DNA of 64,000 nucleotides from MWBF01 sp040772005 (lineage in GTDB: Bacteria > Chloroflexota > Anaerolineae > CG2-30-64-16): the NCBI GenBank assembly GCA_040772005.1, contig JAXGYZ010000003.1:558001-622000 (forward strand). Direction: 5' to 3'. Positions 34,145 to 42,544 of this stretch are shown here, piece after piece (within the stretch, counting starts at the first letter, position 1; the number at the start of each line of letters is the position of its first letter). The notes under the pieces are model-generated. The model saw nothing but the letters and a program-made list of their open reading frames with translations. It did not search any database and was not told where the DNA came from. Position numbers and translations under genes: made by a program.

Positions 34145-35113
34145 ATGTCAACGACCGCCATAACGCCGCCGCCCGCAGCCGCAGAATCCGTTCGCCGGGC
34201 CTATCCTCGGGGCTTCACCATCATCGACAACCGCATCATCACCGACTTCTGCCCGCAGATCGGCATCGCCGGGCTGGCGCTCTACGCCGTCCTGAGCAAG
34301 TATGCGGACAACGTCACCCGCCAATGCTACCCTTCGATCCGCACCCTCAGCCGGCAGCTCGGGATCAGCCAGCCGACCGTGCTTAAGGCCATGCAGCTAC
34401 TGGAGGTGGCCGGTCTGGTCGAAGTCGTACGAGCGCGCTCGTCCCGGGGCCAGCGGCATGTAAACGTCTACACGCTCCTGCCCATTCCGTACGGTCAAGC
34501 GGCTTCATCACCCATAGTAAACGACGTTTCCCATATGCAGCAGGGTGGGAAAGCTGCTTTAGCACCCGTGCTAAACGCCGTTGAGCATCCTGCTAAACCA
34601 GCTTTAGCAGAACTAGACTCAATTAACTATACTCAATTGAACAAGAGAGAGAGTGAGAGAGGGAGGGATAGTGAGTCACCCGCACACGCTCTCCCATCTC
34701 AAGATTATGTTGCTGTAAAGGTTTACCGGGAGCTATGTGGGCGGACGCCGGACGCGACGCAGTGCGCAGCCATCAGCGAGACGGTGACCGATCTGTCACG
34801 CTGGGCCGAGGTCGTCCGGCAGTGGGTGCTGTCCGGGTTTCGCAAGCAGAACGTGGCGGGGATGCTCGACTGGTACACCCAGGGCATCCCGCAGCGGGGC
34901 GGCGACAACAACCCGTGGTCGGCAGCCGGCAAGCTGTTGGGTTTTCAGGGCGACCGGTCGGGCAACCGGTCCGGCGGGTCGCAGACATCCCGCTATCAGG
35001 AGACCCCCGAGGAGACCGCCCGTCTCGATGCCGAGTGGGAGATGTACCGGCAGGAGGCCCAGGGGCGCGCACGGGCAGCAGAGGAGGCAGCGAATCAGAC
35101 TACGGACGGCTAG
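34145..35113 (+). CDS. HTH protein of the replication-initiator/replisome-organiser type
   Basis: The 322-residue protein has an N-terminal winged helix-turn-helix: GIAGLALYAVLSKYADNVTR, SIRTLSRQLGISQPTVLKAM and LLEVAGLVEVVRARSSRGQR. This is the HTH_36 arrangement of plasmid and phage replication proteins and some chromosomal regulators. A linker follows that is rich in purines at DNA level (about 34610-34680) and less GC-rich than neighbours, then a helical segment RWAEVVRQWVLSGFRKQNVA-like region reminiscent of DnaD or phage O proteins. No other mobile-element gene is near. The composition and family suggest acquisition from a plasmid or phage; its present role is unknown. Confidence 0.72.
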   Translation: MSTTAITPPPAAAESVRRAYPRGFTIIDNRIITDFCPQIGIAGLALYAVLSKYADNVTRQCYPSIRTLSRQLGISQPTVLKAMQLLEVAGLVEVVRARSSRGQRHVNVYTLLPIPYGQAASSPIVNDVSHMQQGGKAALAPVLNAVEHPAKPALAELDSINYTQLNKRESERGRDSESPAHALPSQDYVAVKVYRELCGRTPDATQCAAISETVTDLSRWAEVVRQWVLSGFRKQNVAGMLDWYTQGIPQRGGDNNPWSAAGKLLGFQGDRSGNRSGGSQTSRYQETPEETARLDAEWEMYRQEAQGRARAAEEAANQTTDG

Positions 35114-35122
35114 ACTGCCAGT

Positions 35123-35174
35123 GGGGTCGAGGCTTTAGCCGGTTTGGTAGTGTACGCGAAAATGCTTACCTACA
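35123..35174. repeat. Family A left half flanking the tandem array
   Basis: GGGGTCGAGGCTTTAGCCGG is the left arm of a family A element. Its right-arm partner, GCTGAAGCCTCGACTCCC, is found once in each 136-bp unit of the array that follows. The array therefore seems to have arisen inside a family A element. Confidence 0.7.
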
Positions 35175-35579
35175 CCGATAGGAGGAGTTCCGCATCCTCA
35201 GATGCGGAACGGCCCGCCTGAGCGACAGTGCCGTTTGCATCTGAGGATGCAAACTCCTCTAGGTCGGAGCTGAAGCCTCGACTCCCATACTGCGCCTGGC
35301 GATACAGCCACCGATAGGAGGAGTTCCGCATCCTCAGATGCGGAACGGCCCGCCTGAGCGACAGTGCCGTTTGCATCTGAGGATGCAAACTCCTCTAGGT
35401 CGGAGCTGAAGCCTCGACTCCCATACTGCGCCTGGCGATACAGCCACCGATAGGAGGAGTTCCGCATCCTCAGATGCGGAACGGCCCGCCTGAGCGACAG
35501 TGCCGTTTGCATCTGAGGATGCAAACTCCTCTAGGTCGGAGCTGAAGCCTCGACTCCCATACTGCGCCTGGCGATACAG
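35175..35579. repeat. 136-bp tandem repeat, three near-identical copies
   Basis: Units begin at 35175, 35311 and 35447, exactly 136 bases apart, and appear identical by eye. Each contains the palindrome TTCCGCATC/GATGCGGAA, then TTTGCATC/GATGCAAA, both enclosed by GGAGGAGTT and AACTCCTC. Each unit can therefore fold as a three-way branched structure, and it ends in a family A arm (GCTGAAGCCTCGACTCCC). The array lies between the HTH gene and the GT39-like gene. Confidence 0.92.
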
Positions 35580-35629
35580 TGGGTGTTCTGGCGTAGCCGC
35601 CGGGCCGGTTTCATGGTAAACTCAGCCCC

Positions 35630-37756
35630 GTGACTGACACCCAGCGCCGCCCCTGGTATGCCCGCACCTGGCTGCACATCGCCCTCATCGTGGCGGTGGC
35701 GGCCGTGTTCCGGCTGACCCAGCTCGACAGCCTCCCGCCCGGCCTGTTCGGCGATGAGGCCACCGACGGCCTGGATGCGCTGGACGTGCTGGCAGGCCGG
35801 GGCAGCGTCTTCTTCCCGGCCAACTTCGGGCGCGAGGGTCTGCACATGTGGCTCGTGGCGGGGGCCTTCCGCCTGCTCGACGTCACACCCCTCGCGCTGC
35901 GCCTGCCCTCGGCCATTGCCGGGATTCTCACGGCGCTGGCGGCGTACTGGCTGGGGCGCGAGCTGCTGCAAGCGATAACGAGTAATGGAGTAACGAGTAA
36001 GGCGCCTGCATCTTCGTCATTACTCATTACTCATTACTCGTTACCCTTGACCGCCGCCCTCTACATCGCGACCTCCTACTGGCACGTCCACTTCTCGCGC
36101 TTCGGCATCCGGGGCGTGTTCACGCCGCTGTGCGGTGCGCTGGCGTTTGCAGCGTTCTGGCGGGCGGTCAACCGCCGCTCGGTCACGTGGTTTGCCGTGG
36201 CAGGCTTCTGGCTGGGCCTGGCAACGCACTTCTACACGGCGAGCCGGTTCTTCCCGTTTTTCCTGGCCGGGTTCCTCCTGGTGCAGTGGCTCGTGGCCCG
36301 GCTGACCCGCTGCCCGGCGCTCCTGCCACAGCACTGGCGGGGCATTCTGGTGCTGTACATGGTGGCGGCGCTGGTCTTTGCGCCGCTCGGCCTCTACTTC
36401 GTGCAGCACCCCGGCAGCTTCGCTCAGCGTGCCAGCGCCGTGACGGCCCTGTCGAGCGAAAGTCCCCTGGCGCGCATGGCGCAGGCGGCGCTGGCGAATG
36501 TCCTCCAGTTTTTCGTGCCCGGCCGGGGTGACCAGGAGCAGTTCTACAACCTGCCTGGCCGGGCGGTCTTCGACCCGGTGACTGCGCTCCTGGCGCTGGT
36601 CGGGCTGGCTGTGCTGCTCTGGCGCTGGCGCAGCGGCCCGGCGCTGTTCCTGCTGCTCTGGTTTCCGGCGCTGCTGCTGCCGTCGTTCCTCGCGACCGAC
36701 CGCTGGCCGACGCTGCCCCGAGTGCTGGGCGTGATTCCTGGCGTGTACTTCTTCCCGGCGGTTGGACTGGCAGCGGTGGTTGGGTGGCTGAAGAGGACCT
36801 CACCCCCCAACCCCCTCTCCTGGTTGCGACCAGGAGAGGGGGCGTCAGAGGGGGTGAGGTTCATCCTCGTTTGCCTCGCGCTGCTGCTCCATGCCGGGCT
36901 GACCTGGCGCGACTACTTCCACGTCTGGGGCCCGTCCCAGGCGACGTATGAGGCGTTCGAGGGCGATATGGTTGCGGCTGCGGACTGGCTGGCCCATGAC
37001 GAGGATGCGCGCGTGCGCCACGTCTATCTGTCGGCGGACATCTACCGCCATCCCACCTTCATGCTGCTGCACGAGCGCGCGACCGTGCAGACCTACTTCA
37101 CGCATATGAATCTGGGGTTGAGCTGGTTCGACGGCCGGGCGGCGCTGCCGCTGCCGGTTGCGAACGCACCGACGCTCTATCTCATGCCGGCTTCTGCGCC
37201 GCTCCCTGCCTGGGCAGACGCCTGGCTGCGGGCGGCGGCAACGGAGACGGACACGGTTGCCGGACCGGATGGCGCGCCCGCTTTGCAGGTGCTGGTAGTG
37301 GAGCCGGGCGCGCTCGTCGAATCCCCCATCGCAGAGGGCGCTGCGCCTGTCGCGCTGACGCCGCAGCTCGGCCTGACGAGCGCGCAGCTTACGCTGGCGG
37401 ATGAATCGGAGCCGGAGCTGACGCTGCTCTGGCGGACGCACGGCCCCGATCCGGCGGACTGGCCCGGTTACCGGCTGGAGGTGGTGCTGCCGGCGCGCGA
37501 CGGCACGGACTGGACCGGCGAGCTGTCGTTCGAGGCATTCCGTCCCCTGGAATGGACGGTCGACGGTGCGTTCGTGACGTGGCACCCGCTGCACGGTTAT
37601 CCCGGGCCGGCGGTCTCCGGCGGTGCGACCGGGCAGGGACGGCTGCGCCTCGTGCGCGTGCGCGATGGTGAGTCGGTCACCAGCCCTGCTGCGCCGGAGG
37701 GGTGGCATATCTTTGGTTTTTCTGGGGTAATCTCGTCGGGTATCCCCGGCAACTGA
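35630..37756 (+). CDS. GT39/ArnT-like membrane glycosyltransferase with palindromic insertions
   Basis: These polytopic enzymes move a sugar from a polyprenyl phosphate donor to protein or lipid. The 708-residue protein has the early-loop acidic motif LPPGLFGDEATDGLDALDVL, FGREGLHMWLVAGAF, and about eleven membrane segments followed by a soluble C-terminal region of about 300 residues. Two stretches look inserted: residues about 116-138 (encoded by a GAGTAATG/CATTACTC palindrome) and about 390-411 (encoded by a CCCCCTCTCCTGG palindrome). Both keep the frame and lie in predicted loops. GTG 35630 is eight bases after a TAAACT -10 box, implying a leaderless mRNA. The stop TGA is in a GCAACTGAAGTTGC palindrome. 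Confidence 0.85.
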   Translation: MTDTQRRPWYARTWLHIALIVAVAAVFRLTQLDSLPPGLFGDEATDGLDALDVLAGRGSVFFPANFGREGLHMWLVAGAFRLLDVTPLALRLPSAIAGILTALAAYWLGRELLQAITSNGVTSKAPASSSLLITHYSLPLTAALYIATSYWHVHFSRFGIRGVFTPLCGALAFAAFWRAVNRRSVTWFAVAGFWLGLATHFYTASRFFPFFLAGFLLVQWLVARLTRCPALLPQHWRGILVLYMVAALVFAPLGLYFVQHPGSFAQRASAVTALSSESPLARMAQAALANVLQFFVPGRGDQEQFYNLPGRAVFDPVTALLALVGLAVLLWRWRSGPALFLLLWFPALLLPSFLATDRWPTLPRVLGVIPGVYFFPAVGLAAVVGWLKRTSPPNPLSWLRPGEGASEGVRFILVCLALLLHAGLTWRDYFHVWGPSQATYEAFEGDMVAAADWLAHDEDARVRHVYLSADIYRHPTFMLLHERATVQTYFTHMNLGLSWFDGRAALPLPVANAPTLYLMPASAPLPAWADAWLRAAATETDTVAGPDGAPALQVLVVEPGALVESPIAEGAAPVALTPQLGLTSAQLTLADESEPELTLLWRTHGPDPADWPGYRLEVVLPARDGTDWTGELSFEAFRPLEWTVDGAFVTWHPLHGYPGPAVSGGATGQGRLRLVRVRDGESVTSPAAPEGWHIFGFSGVISSGIPGN
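35977..36043. repeat. GAGTAA palindrome inside the GT39-like coding region
   Basis: AACGAGTAATGGAGTAACGA on the left is mirrored by CATTACTCATTACTCGTTA on the right with about 19 bases between. It is translated as part of a loop (ITSNGVTSK to LLITHYS). Confidence 0.8.
36797..36860. repeat. CCCCCTCTCCTGG palindrome inside the GT39-like coding region
   Basis: ACCTCACCCCC and GGGGGTGAGGT are the outer arms, and CCCCCTCTCCTGGT and ACCAGGAGAGGGGG the inner arms. It is translated as a Pro/Gly-rich loop (TSPPNPLSWLRPGEG). Confidence 0.82.
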
Positions 37757-37855
37757 AGTTGCGGCTACCGTTGCGAAGTCGCCCTGCGGCGACTACGAAA
37801 TAGTCTGCGCAGGCAGACTTGGCAAGGGTAGCTGCGACTTGCAGTCGCCAGGCGG
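37742..37855. repeat. GCAACT/GTCGCC multi-hairpin element
   Basis: GCAACTGAAGTTGC (which holds the stop codon of the GT39-like gene), GTCGCCCTGCGGCGAC and AGTCTGCGCAGGCAGACT are three consecutive hairpins. GGCTACC and GGTAGC form an outer pair. No gene is seen in the 337 bases between the GT39-like and subtilase genes. Confidence 0.65.
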
Positions 37856-37892
37856 AGACAACTGAAGGTCCCTTTACTTTTTCTGCAACCTA

Positions 37893-37922
37893 TTGACAAG
37901 GCTGCCGTAAATGTGGTACAAG
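37893..37922 (+). promoter_or_regulatory. Promoter of the subtilase gene (TTGACA-18-TACAAG)
   Basis: A perfect TTGACA and TACAAG are separated by 18 bases. The long leader of about 165 bases contains the family C palindrome. Confidence 0.6.
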
Positions 37923-37962
37923 TAAGGTGTTTGATGCGACTAATGGCGTGTCCGGATGGTGC

Positions 37963-38023
37963 GTAGCATAGGGCCTTGGGCCCGTCCGGCGCCTGGCAGA
38001 ACGCCCACAAGGGGCTATGCTAC
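37963..38023. repeat. Family C palindromic element (GTAGCATAGGGCC), full copy
   Basis: GTAGCATAGGGCCTTGGGCC and GGGGCTATGCTAC form the arms of a 61-bp element in the leader of the subtilase gene. Another full copy is at 44031-44092; half copies are at 19557-19579 and 44127-44150. Confidence 0.82.
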
Positions 38024-38093
38024 CTCTTGTCGGAGCATCATCGATGTGTCGGTGCATCTCACCGAGCCTTTTGAGTCGAGCGGAGGATTAGCA

Positions 38094-39512
38094 ATGGCTA
38101 CGAGTCGTTCCAGGTCGCGCAGTCGTCGGTCGTCACAGGATGAGCCGCAGGTCGACAGCGGTGTGGGCGAAAGCCCGGCCTCGACCCCTATGCCCGGCAC
38201 CACGGGCCGTTACCTGGTTTTGATGAGCGAGGATGCGGTTGAATCGGGCGTGCGTGCGCTCAGGGATGTTGCCGGGCTGGAAGTTGCCAACGCGCGTGAC
38301 TTTGCTAACGGCGCGGTCGATGCCCAGACGATGGGCGAGGCCGAGGCGATCATCTTCGAGAATCTGGGTGTGGCGGTCGTGGACACGCCGCCGGAGCAAC
38401 TGCGTTCGCTCCGGGCGGCCAGCGACGACAGCGGCATCATGGCGATCGAGCCGGAGCGCATTAACTATGCCATCGATGAAGGCGGCATGAGCTTCACGGC
38501 TCCCATGATTACGGGCGGCGGCGGCAGCCAGCTATCGGCTGACTATGTGCGCGGTTACCGGGATGCGGTCAATCACCTGGCCGATGCCATGCTGGGCACC
38601 GGTGCGGTCTCGCCGGGTTCGCTGCTCACCTCTACCGTCGATCAGATGTCCTTCAGCGATGATCGGGAATTCACCTGGGGCCTGCGCGCCACGCGCGTCA
38701 GCGAGTCGCGCTACAGCGGCAAGGGTGTGGCGGTGGCCGTGCTGGACACCGGCTTCGACCTTGAGCATCCCGACTTCCTGGGCCGCAACATCGTGTCGCG
38801 CTCCTTCATCCCCGGCGAGGCCGTGCAGGACGGCCACGGCCACGGGACGCACTGCGTCGGCACCTCATGCGGCCCGAAGATGGCGGGGCAGGGCCCGCGC
38901 TACGGCGTCGCATATGACGCCGATATTTACGTGGGCAAGGTGTTGAGCAACGCCGGCAGCGGCGGCGATGCGGGCATCCTGGCCGGCATCAGTTGGGCCA
39001 TCAGCCAGAAGTGCCGTATCATCTCCATGTCCCTCGGTGCGCCGACGATGATCGGCCAGGGCTACTCGCGGATTTTCGAGCAGGTGGCGCGCCGCGCGCT
39101 CAATGCAGGCACCATCATCATCGCGGCCGCGGGCAACGAGAGCGAGCGACCGGGCGTTATCTCGCCGGTCGGACATCCGGCGAACTGCCCGTCCATCATG
39201 GCGGTGGCTGCGCTGGACAGCCGGCTGGGCATCGCGCCCTTCTCCTGCGGCGGCCGCGAGCTGCAAGGCGGGCAGGTGGACATTGCCGGGCCGGGCGTGG
39301 GCGTTCGTTCGTCCTGGCCGCGGCCCACCCTCTATCGCAGCATCAGCGGAACCAGCATGGCGACCCCGCATGTCGCGGGCATCGCGGCGCTTTACGCCGA
39401 GGCGAACTCGGACGTGCGGGGCGGGGCGCTGGGCTGGCTGTTGCTGCAGAGCGCCATGCGCTTGAGCCTGCCCGTCAACGATATCGGCGCCGGGCTGGTC
39501 CAGGCGCCCTGA
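38094..39512 (+). CDS. Intracellular subtilisin-like serine protease (S8)
   Basis: This 472-residue subtilase has the catalytic triad Asp218 (VAVLDTGFDLEHPDF), His253 (GHGHGTHCVGTSCG) and Ser421 (SGTSMATPHVAGIAAL), and the oxyanion Asn in AAAGNESERPG. The N-terminus is a basic Ser/Arg tract (about 1-15), then an I9-type propeptide-like domain (YLVLMSEDAVESGVRALRDV to SGIMAIEPERINYAI, about 40-130). There is no signal peptide or membrane segment, so it probably works inside the cell or leaves by a non-Sec route. CGGAGG precedes ATG 38094. The next gene, 12 bases later, encodes a separate propeptide-like protein. Confidence 0.93.
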   Translation: MATSRSRSRSRRSSQDEPQVDSGVGESPASTPMPGTTGRYLVLMSEDAVESGVRALRDVAGLEVANARDFANGAVDAQTMGEAEAIIFENLGVAVVDTPPEQLRSLRAASDDSGIMAIEPERINYAIDEGGMSFTAPMITGGGGSQLSADYVRGYRDAVNHLADAMLGTGAVSPGSLLTSTVDQMSFSDDREFTWGLRATRVSESRYSGKGVAVAVLDTGFDLEHPDFLGRNIVSRSFIPGEAVQDGHGHGTHCVGTSCGPKMAGQGPRYGVAYDADIYVGKVLSNAGSGGDAGILAGISWAISQKCRIISMSLGAPTMIGQGYSRIFEQVARRALNAGTIIIAAAGNESERPGVISPVGHPANCPSIMAVAALDSRLGIAPFSCGGRELQGGQVDIAGPGVGVRSSWPRPTLYRSISGTSMATPHVAGIAALYAEANSDVRGGALGWLLLQSAMRLSLPVNDIGAGLVQAP

Positions 39513-39524
39513 TAAGAGGCACAT

Positions 39525-39902
39525 ATGGACGATGAAGAGCGCCGCACAACGCGGCGGCGAACGAGCCGGAGCCGCAGCTCCGGGATGCAACCGGCCGGCG
39601 AGCCGGAGCCGGTCGTGACGCCGGCGCGCCGCCGGAGGACCACCACGAAGGCCGGCCTTGACGCCAACACGGTCCAGGTCTCGATTGCGGTGGATGACGC
39701 CTACCTGGATGACTTTGCAGACATCGTCGAGCGCGGCCGCGCGCTGGGCCTGGAGGTCGACCTACAGCTTCCCGAGGTCGGCGTCATCACGGGCCGGATG
39801 CCCGCCGACAAGGTCGAGGACATGGCGGCCTGCAAGGGGGTCTATGCGATCGAGCGCCCGCGCTCCTTCCGCATCGCTCCGCCGGAGAACGATCTGCAGT
39901 AG
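39525..39902 (+). CDS. Stand-alone I9/propeptide-like partner of the subtilase
   Basis: This 125-residue protein has a basic Arg/Ser/Thr-rich N-terminus (about 1-45) much like that of the neighbouring protease. A domain of about 75 residues follows (VQVSIAVDDAYLDDFADIVE, GLEVDLQLPEVGVITGRMPA, DKVEDMAACKGVYAIERPRS). The beta-alpha-beta pattern and the ending GVYAIERPR match the subtilase's own prodomain (GIMAIEPER). Propeptide-like domains act as folding chaperones and tight inhibitors of subtilases, so this gene probably encodes an inhibitor or regulator of the adjacent protease. No signal peptide is present. The homology is judged by eye. Confidence 0.7.
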   Translation: MDDEERRTTRRRTSRSRSSGMQPAGEPEPVVTPARRRRTTTKAGLDANTVQVSIAVDDAYLDDFADIVERGRALGLEVDLQLPEVGVITGRMPADKVEDMAACKGVYAIERPRSFRIAPPENDLQ

Positions 39903-39921
39903 CGGTGTATAAGTGCACCAG

Positions 39922-40047
39922 GCATCCTGAGCGGGTGGACGGCGCATCGTCGCCAACGGCGTAAGGCTAGTCGAAGGATGCACCCTCGTGAGGGCGCTCC
40001 TTCGACTACGTTCCGGCCAAAGAACGCCGGAACTCCGCTCAGGATGC
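39922..40047. repeat. Family D palindromic element, copy 2
   Basis: GCATCCTGAGCGGGTGGACG and CTCCGCTCAGGATGC are the arms. GTCGAAGGATGC/CCTTCGAC and GTTCCGGCC/GCCGGAAC pairs lie inside, in the same order as in 12262-12400. Confidence 0.78.
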
Positions 40048-40098
40048 TTGCACTCCTCCCTGCATATGGCATTTCCCACCCCCCAATCCCTCGCCTGC

Positions 40099-40128
40099 TT
40101 GGCGCTTTCTCCCCCTCGGATGTATACT
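40099..40128 (+). promoter_or_regulatory. Promoter of the moxR operon (TTGGCG-18-TATACT)
   Basis: TTGGCG and TATACT are 18 bases apart, about 65 bases before the moxR start codon. Confidence 0.55.
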
Positions 40129-40193
40129 GCACCCGCCCGTAACCTGGGGCACACCGGCTGGTTTACATCTACGCAGATAGGAACGCAAACCTC

Positions 40194-41222
40194 ATGCCTG
40201 CAGACAATGCCGGGGCGACCGAGCCCACGCTCGCGCCCGCTCTCCTCACGGAGATTACCCATCTCAACGCGATTGCGACGGCCGTGCGCGACAGCGTGGG
40301 CCGGGTCATCGTCGGCAAGACCGACACCATCGACCTCCTGCTGATTGCCCTGCTGTGCGAGGGCCACGTCCTGTTGGAAGACGTGCCCGGCATCGGCAAG
40401 ACCACCCTGGCGAAGGCGCTGGCCCGCTCGCTCGACTGCTCGTTCCAGCGCATCCAGTTCACGCCCGACCTGCTGCCCTCCGACATCACGGGTGTCAGCG
40501 TCTACAACCAGAAGACCGGCGAATTCGAGTTCCGCTCCGGCCCGCTGTCCGCCCAGGTCGTGCTGGCCGACGAAATCAACCGGGCCGGCCCGCGCACGCA
40601 GTCCGCGCTGCTGGAGGCGATGGAGGAGCGCCAGGTCACGGTGGACGGCCAGACGCGACCTCTGCCCCGGCCCTTCCTCGTGCTGGCCACCCAGAACCCG
40701 GTCGAGCTGGAAGGCACCTTCCCGCTGCCCGAGGCGCAGGTCGACCGCTTCCTGATGCGCGTGGGCCTGGGCTACCCGGAGGAAGAGGAGGAGCGGGCCA
40801 TCCTGCGCCGCTTCCGCACGCAGAACCCGCTGGCCGACCTCCGGCCCGTCGCAGACGCCGCCGACCTGCTGCGCTTGCAGACGACCGTCCGCAACGTCTA
40901 TGTGCATCCGGCGGTCGAAGCCTACATCCTGCGGCTCGTCCGGGCCACGCGCAGCCACGCCGCCGTGCAGTTGGGCGCCAGCCCCCGCGGGTCGCTGGCC
41001 CTCTATCGCGGGGCCCAGGCACGCGCGGCCATCGCGGGCCGGGCCTATGCGCTGCCCGACGACGTCAAGGCCCTCGTGCAGCCGGTGCTCGGCCATCGCG
41101 TGATGACGACCAGCCAGGCACGCGTGCGGGGCAAAGGCGCGGGCGAAGTCCTGCAGGAAATCGTGGCCGCCACGCCGGTGCCGGTCGAGGAAAGCTGGTC
41201 GGTCGAGGGGGCCGCGCCTTGA
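40194..41222 (+). CDS. MoxR-family AAA+ ATPase
   Basis: MoxR ATPases act as chaperones that activate or assemble partner proteins, often encoded next to DUF58 genes. The 342-residue protein has Walker A in LLEDVPGIGKTTLAKALA, Walker B in VVLADEINRAGPRTQSALLE, sensor 1 in LVLATQNPVELEGTFPLPEA and sensor 2 around GASPRGSLALYRGAQA. The pattern VGKTDTIDLLLIALLCEGHV is typical of the family. It overlaps the DUF58 gene start and leads a three-gene operon with DUF58 and DUF4129 proteins, a common arrangement. Confidence 0.95.
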   Translation: MPADNAGATEPTLAPALLTEITHLNAIATAVRDSVGRVIVGKTDTIDLLLIALLCEGHVLLEDVPGIGKTTLAKALARSLDCSFQRIQFTPDLLPSDITGVSVYNQKTGEFEFRSGPLSAQVVLADEINRAGPRTQSALLEAMEERQVTVDGQTRPLPRPFLVLATQNPVELEGTFPLPEAQVDRFLMRVGLGYPEEEEERAILRRFRTQNPLADLRPVADAADLLRLQTTVRNVYVHPAVEAYILRLVRATRSHAAVQLGASPRGSLALYRGAQARAAIAGRAYALPDDVKALVQPVLGHRVMTTSQARVRGKGAGEVLQEIVAATPVPVEESWSVEGAAP

Positions 41223-42544
41223 CCCGCAGCCTGAACGTGCTGGCGGTGGTCGCCGGCATCGGCGCGATCCTCCTGCGCAACCCGCTGCTGGCCCTGCTGG
41301 CGCTGCTGCTGGGGCTGCTGGCCGGGATGGTCGCGCTCTGGGACCGGTATGCGCTGACGAACGTGACCTACCAGCGCCGGTTGAGCACAACCCGGTTGTT
41401 CGTGGGCGAACAGGCCGACCTGGTCATCGAAATCACCAACGCCAAGCCGCTGCCGCTGTCCTGGCTCAAGGCCGAGGACGAGTTCCCGACGCAGATCAGC
41501 ATGGCGCGGGCGCGGCTGTTCCGCACCTCACGCTCGGACCGGCAGATGCTCACCAACCTGCTCGCGCTGCGCTTCTACGAGCGGGTGCGCAAGCACTACC
41601 ACCTGACGGCGGTCAAGCGCGGCGTGCTGACGTTCGGGCCGGTGCTGCTGCGCTCCGGCGACCTGTTCGGCTTTCGCCAGCAGCAGCGGGTGGACGAGCA
41701 GGTGGACGAGATGCTCGTCTATCCCCGCGTGGTGCCCGTGTCAGCGTTGGTGCTGCCCGCCAGCTATCCCTTCGGCGATCTGCCCACCCGGCGACGGCTG
41801 ACCGACGATCCGCTGCGCATCACCGGCACGCGGCCCTATGTCCCCGGCGACAACCCGCGCTTCCTGCACTGGAAGGCCACCGCGCGCCGCGGCGAGCTGC
41901 AAAGCAAGACCTTCGACCCCGGCGCATCCTCCCGCACCGCCATCTTCCTCGACATCCAGACCGTGCGCGGGATGCCGGGCCTGGTGGACGATTACCTGGA
42001 ATACGCCATCTCGACCGCCGCCTCGGTGGCCCGGCTGCTGCTCGACCGCCGCGAGGCCGTCGGGCTGTACGCCAACGGCTGGCAGCGGCGCACGGCCACC
42101 GGCGTGCGGCTGCCGCCGGCGCGGCGGCCCGAACACTGGGAGTTCATCCTGAATGCACTGGCCCGGCTGATCGACTCCCCGGCGGGCCCGCTGGAGCAAT
42201 ACCTGCGCGCCGAGCTGCCCTCGCTGCCCTATGGCGCCTCGGTCATCGCCATCACCGCCGTGCCCGCGGAACCCATCTACGCCGCACTGCTGGACGTGCG
42301 CCGCGCCGGCCATGCGGTGACGCTGCTGGCGATCGGCGATGAACGCCCCGCCGATGTGCCCGATGGCATCTCGCTGGTCTGGCTGGGCGGGCGTGAGGCC
42401 TATGCCCGGAGCGCAGAGCACGGCATCCAGCCGTGGACCGAGCACCGGCAGTGGCAGCAGCCTCGCGAAGCGCCGGCGGCGGCCTCGATGCCTGGGGGTG
42501 GCATTTCCCCGTTTGCGCCCAAGCCGCAAGGAGCCGGCCGATGA
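41219..42544 (+). CDS. DUF58 membrane protein
   Basis: The 441-residue protein has two N-terminal transmembrane segments (LNVLAVVAGIGAILLRNPLL, ALLLGLLAGMVALWDRYALT), a beta-rich domain, and the DUF58 core (DPLRITGTRPYVPGDNPRFL, HWKATARRGELQSKTFDP), which precedes a von Willebrand A-like fold. DUF58 proteins are usual partners of MoxR ATPases. I chose TTG 41219, which overlaps the moxR stop (TTGA), because the protein's first membrane segment starts there. The end overlaps the DUF4129 gene by four bases (ATGA). Confidence 0.9.
   Translation: MTRSLNVLAVVAGIGAILLRNPLLALLALLLGLLAGMVALWDRYALTNVTYQRRLSTTRLFVGEQADLVIEITNAKPLPLSWLKAEDEFPTQISMARARLFRTSRSDRQMLTNLLALRFYERVRKHYHLTAVKRGVLTFGPVLLRSGDLFGFRQQQRVDEQVDEMLVYPRVVPVSALVLPASYPFGDLPTRRRLTDDPLRITGTRPYVPGDNPRFLHWKATARRGELQSKTFDPGASSRTAIFLDIQTVRGMPGLVDDYLEYAISTAASVARLLLDRREAVGLYANGWQRRTATGVRLPPARRPEHWEFILNALARLIDSPAGPLEQYLRAELPSLPYGASVIAITAVPAEPIYAALLDVRRAGHAVTLLAIGDERPADVPDGISLVWLGGREAYARSAEHGIQPWTEHRQWQQPREAPAAASMPGGGISPFAPKPQGAGR

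Noticed and set aside
35170..35524. Minus-strand open frames with repeated MHPQMQTALSLRRAV units
   Set aside because: They are translations of the 136-bp tandem repeat with no ribosome-binding site or family similarity.
35175..35579. CRISPR array
   Set aside because: The units are directly adjacent 136-bp tandem repeats with no spacers, and no cas genes are near.
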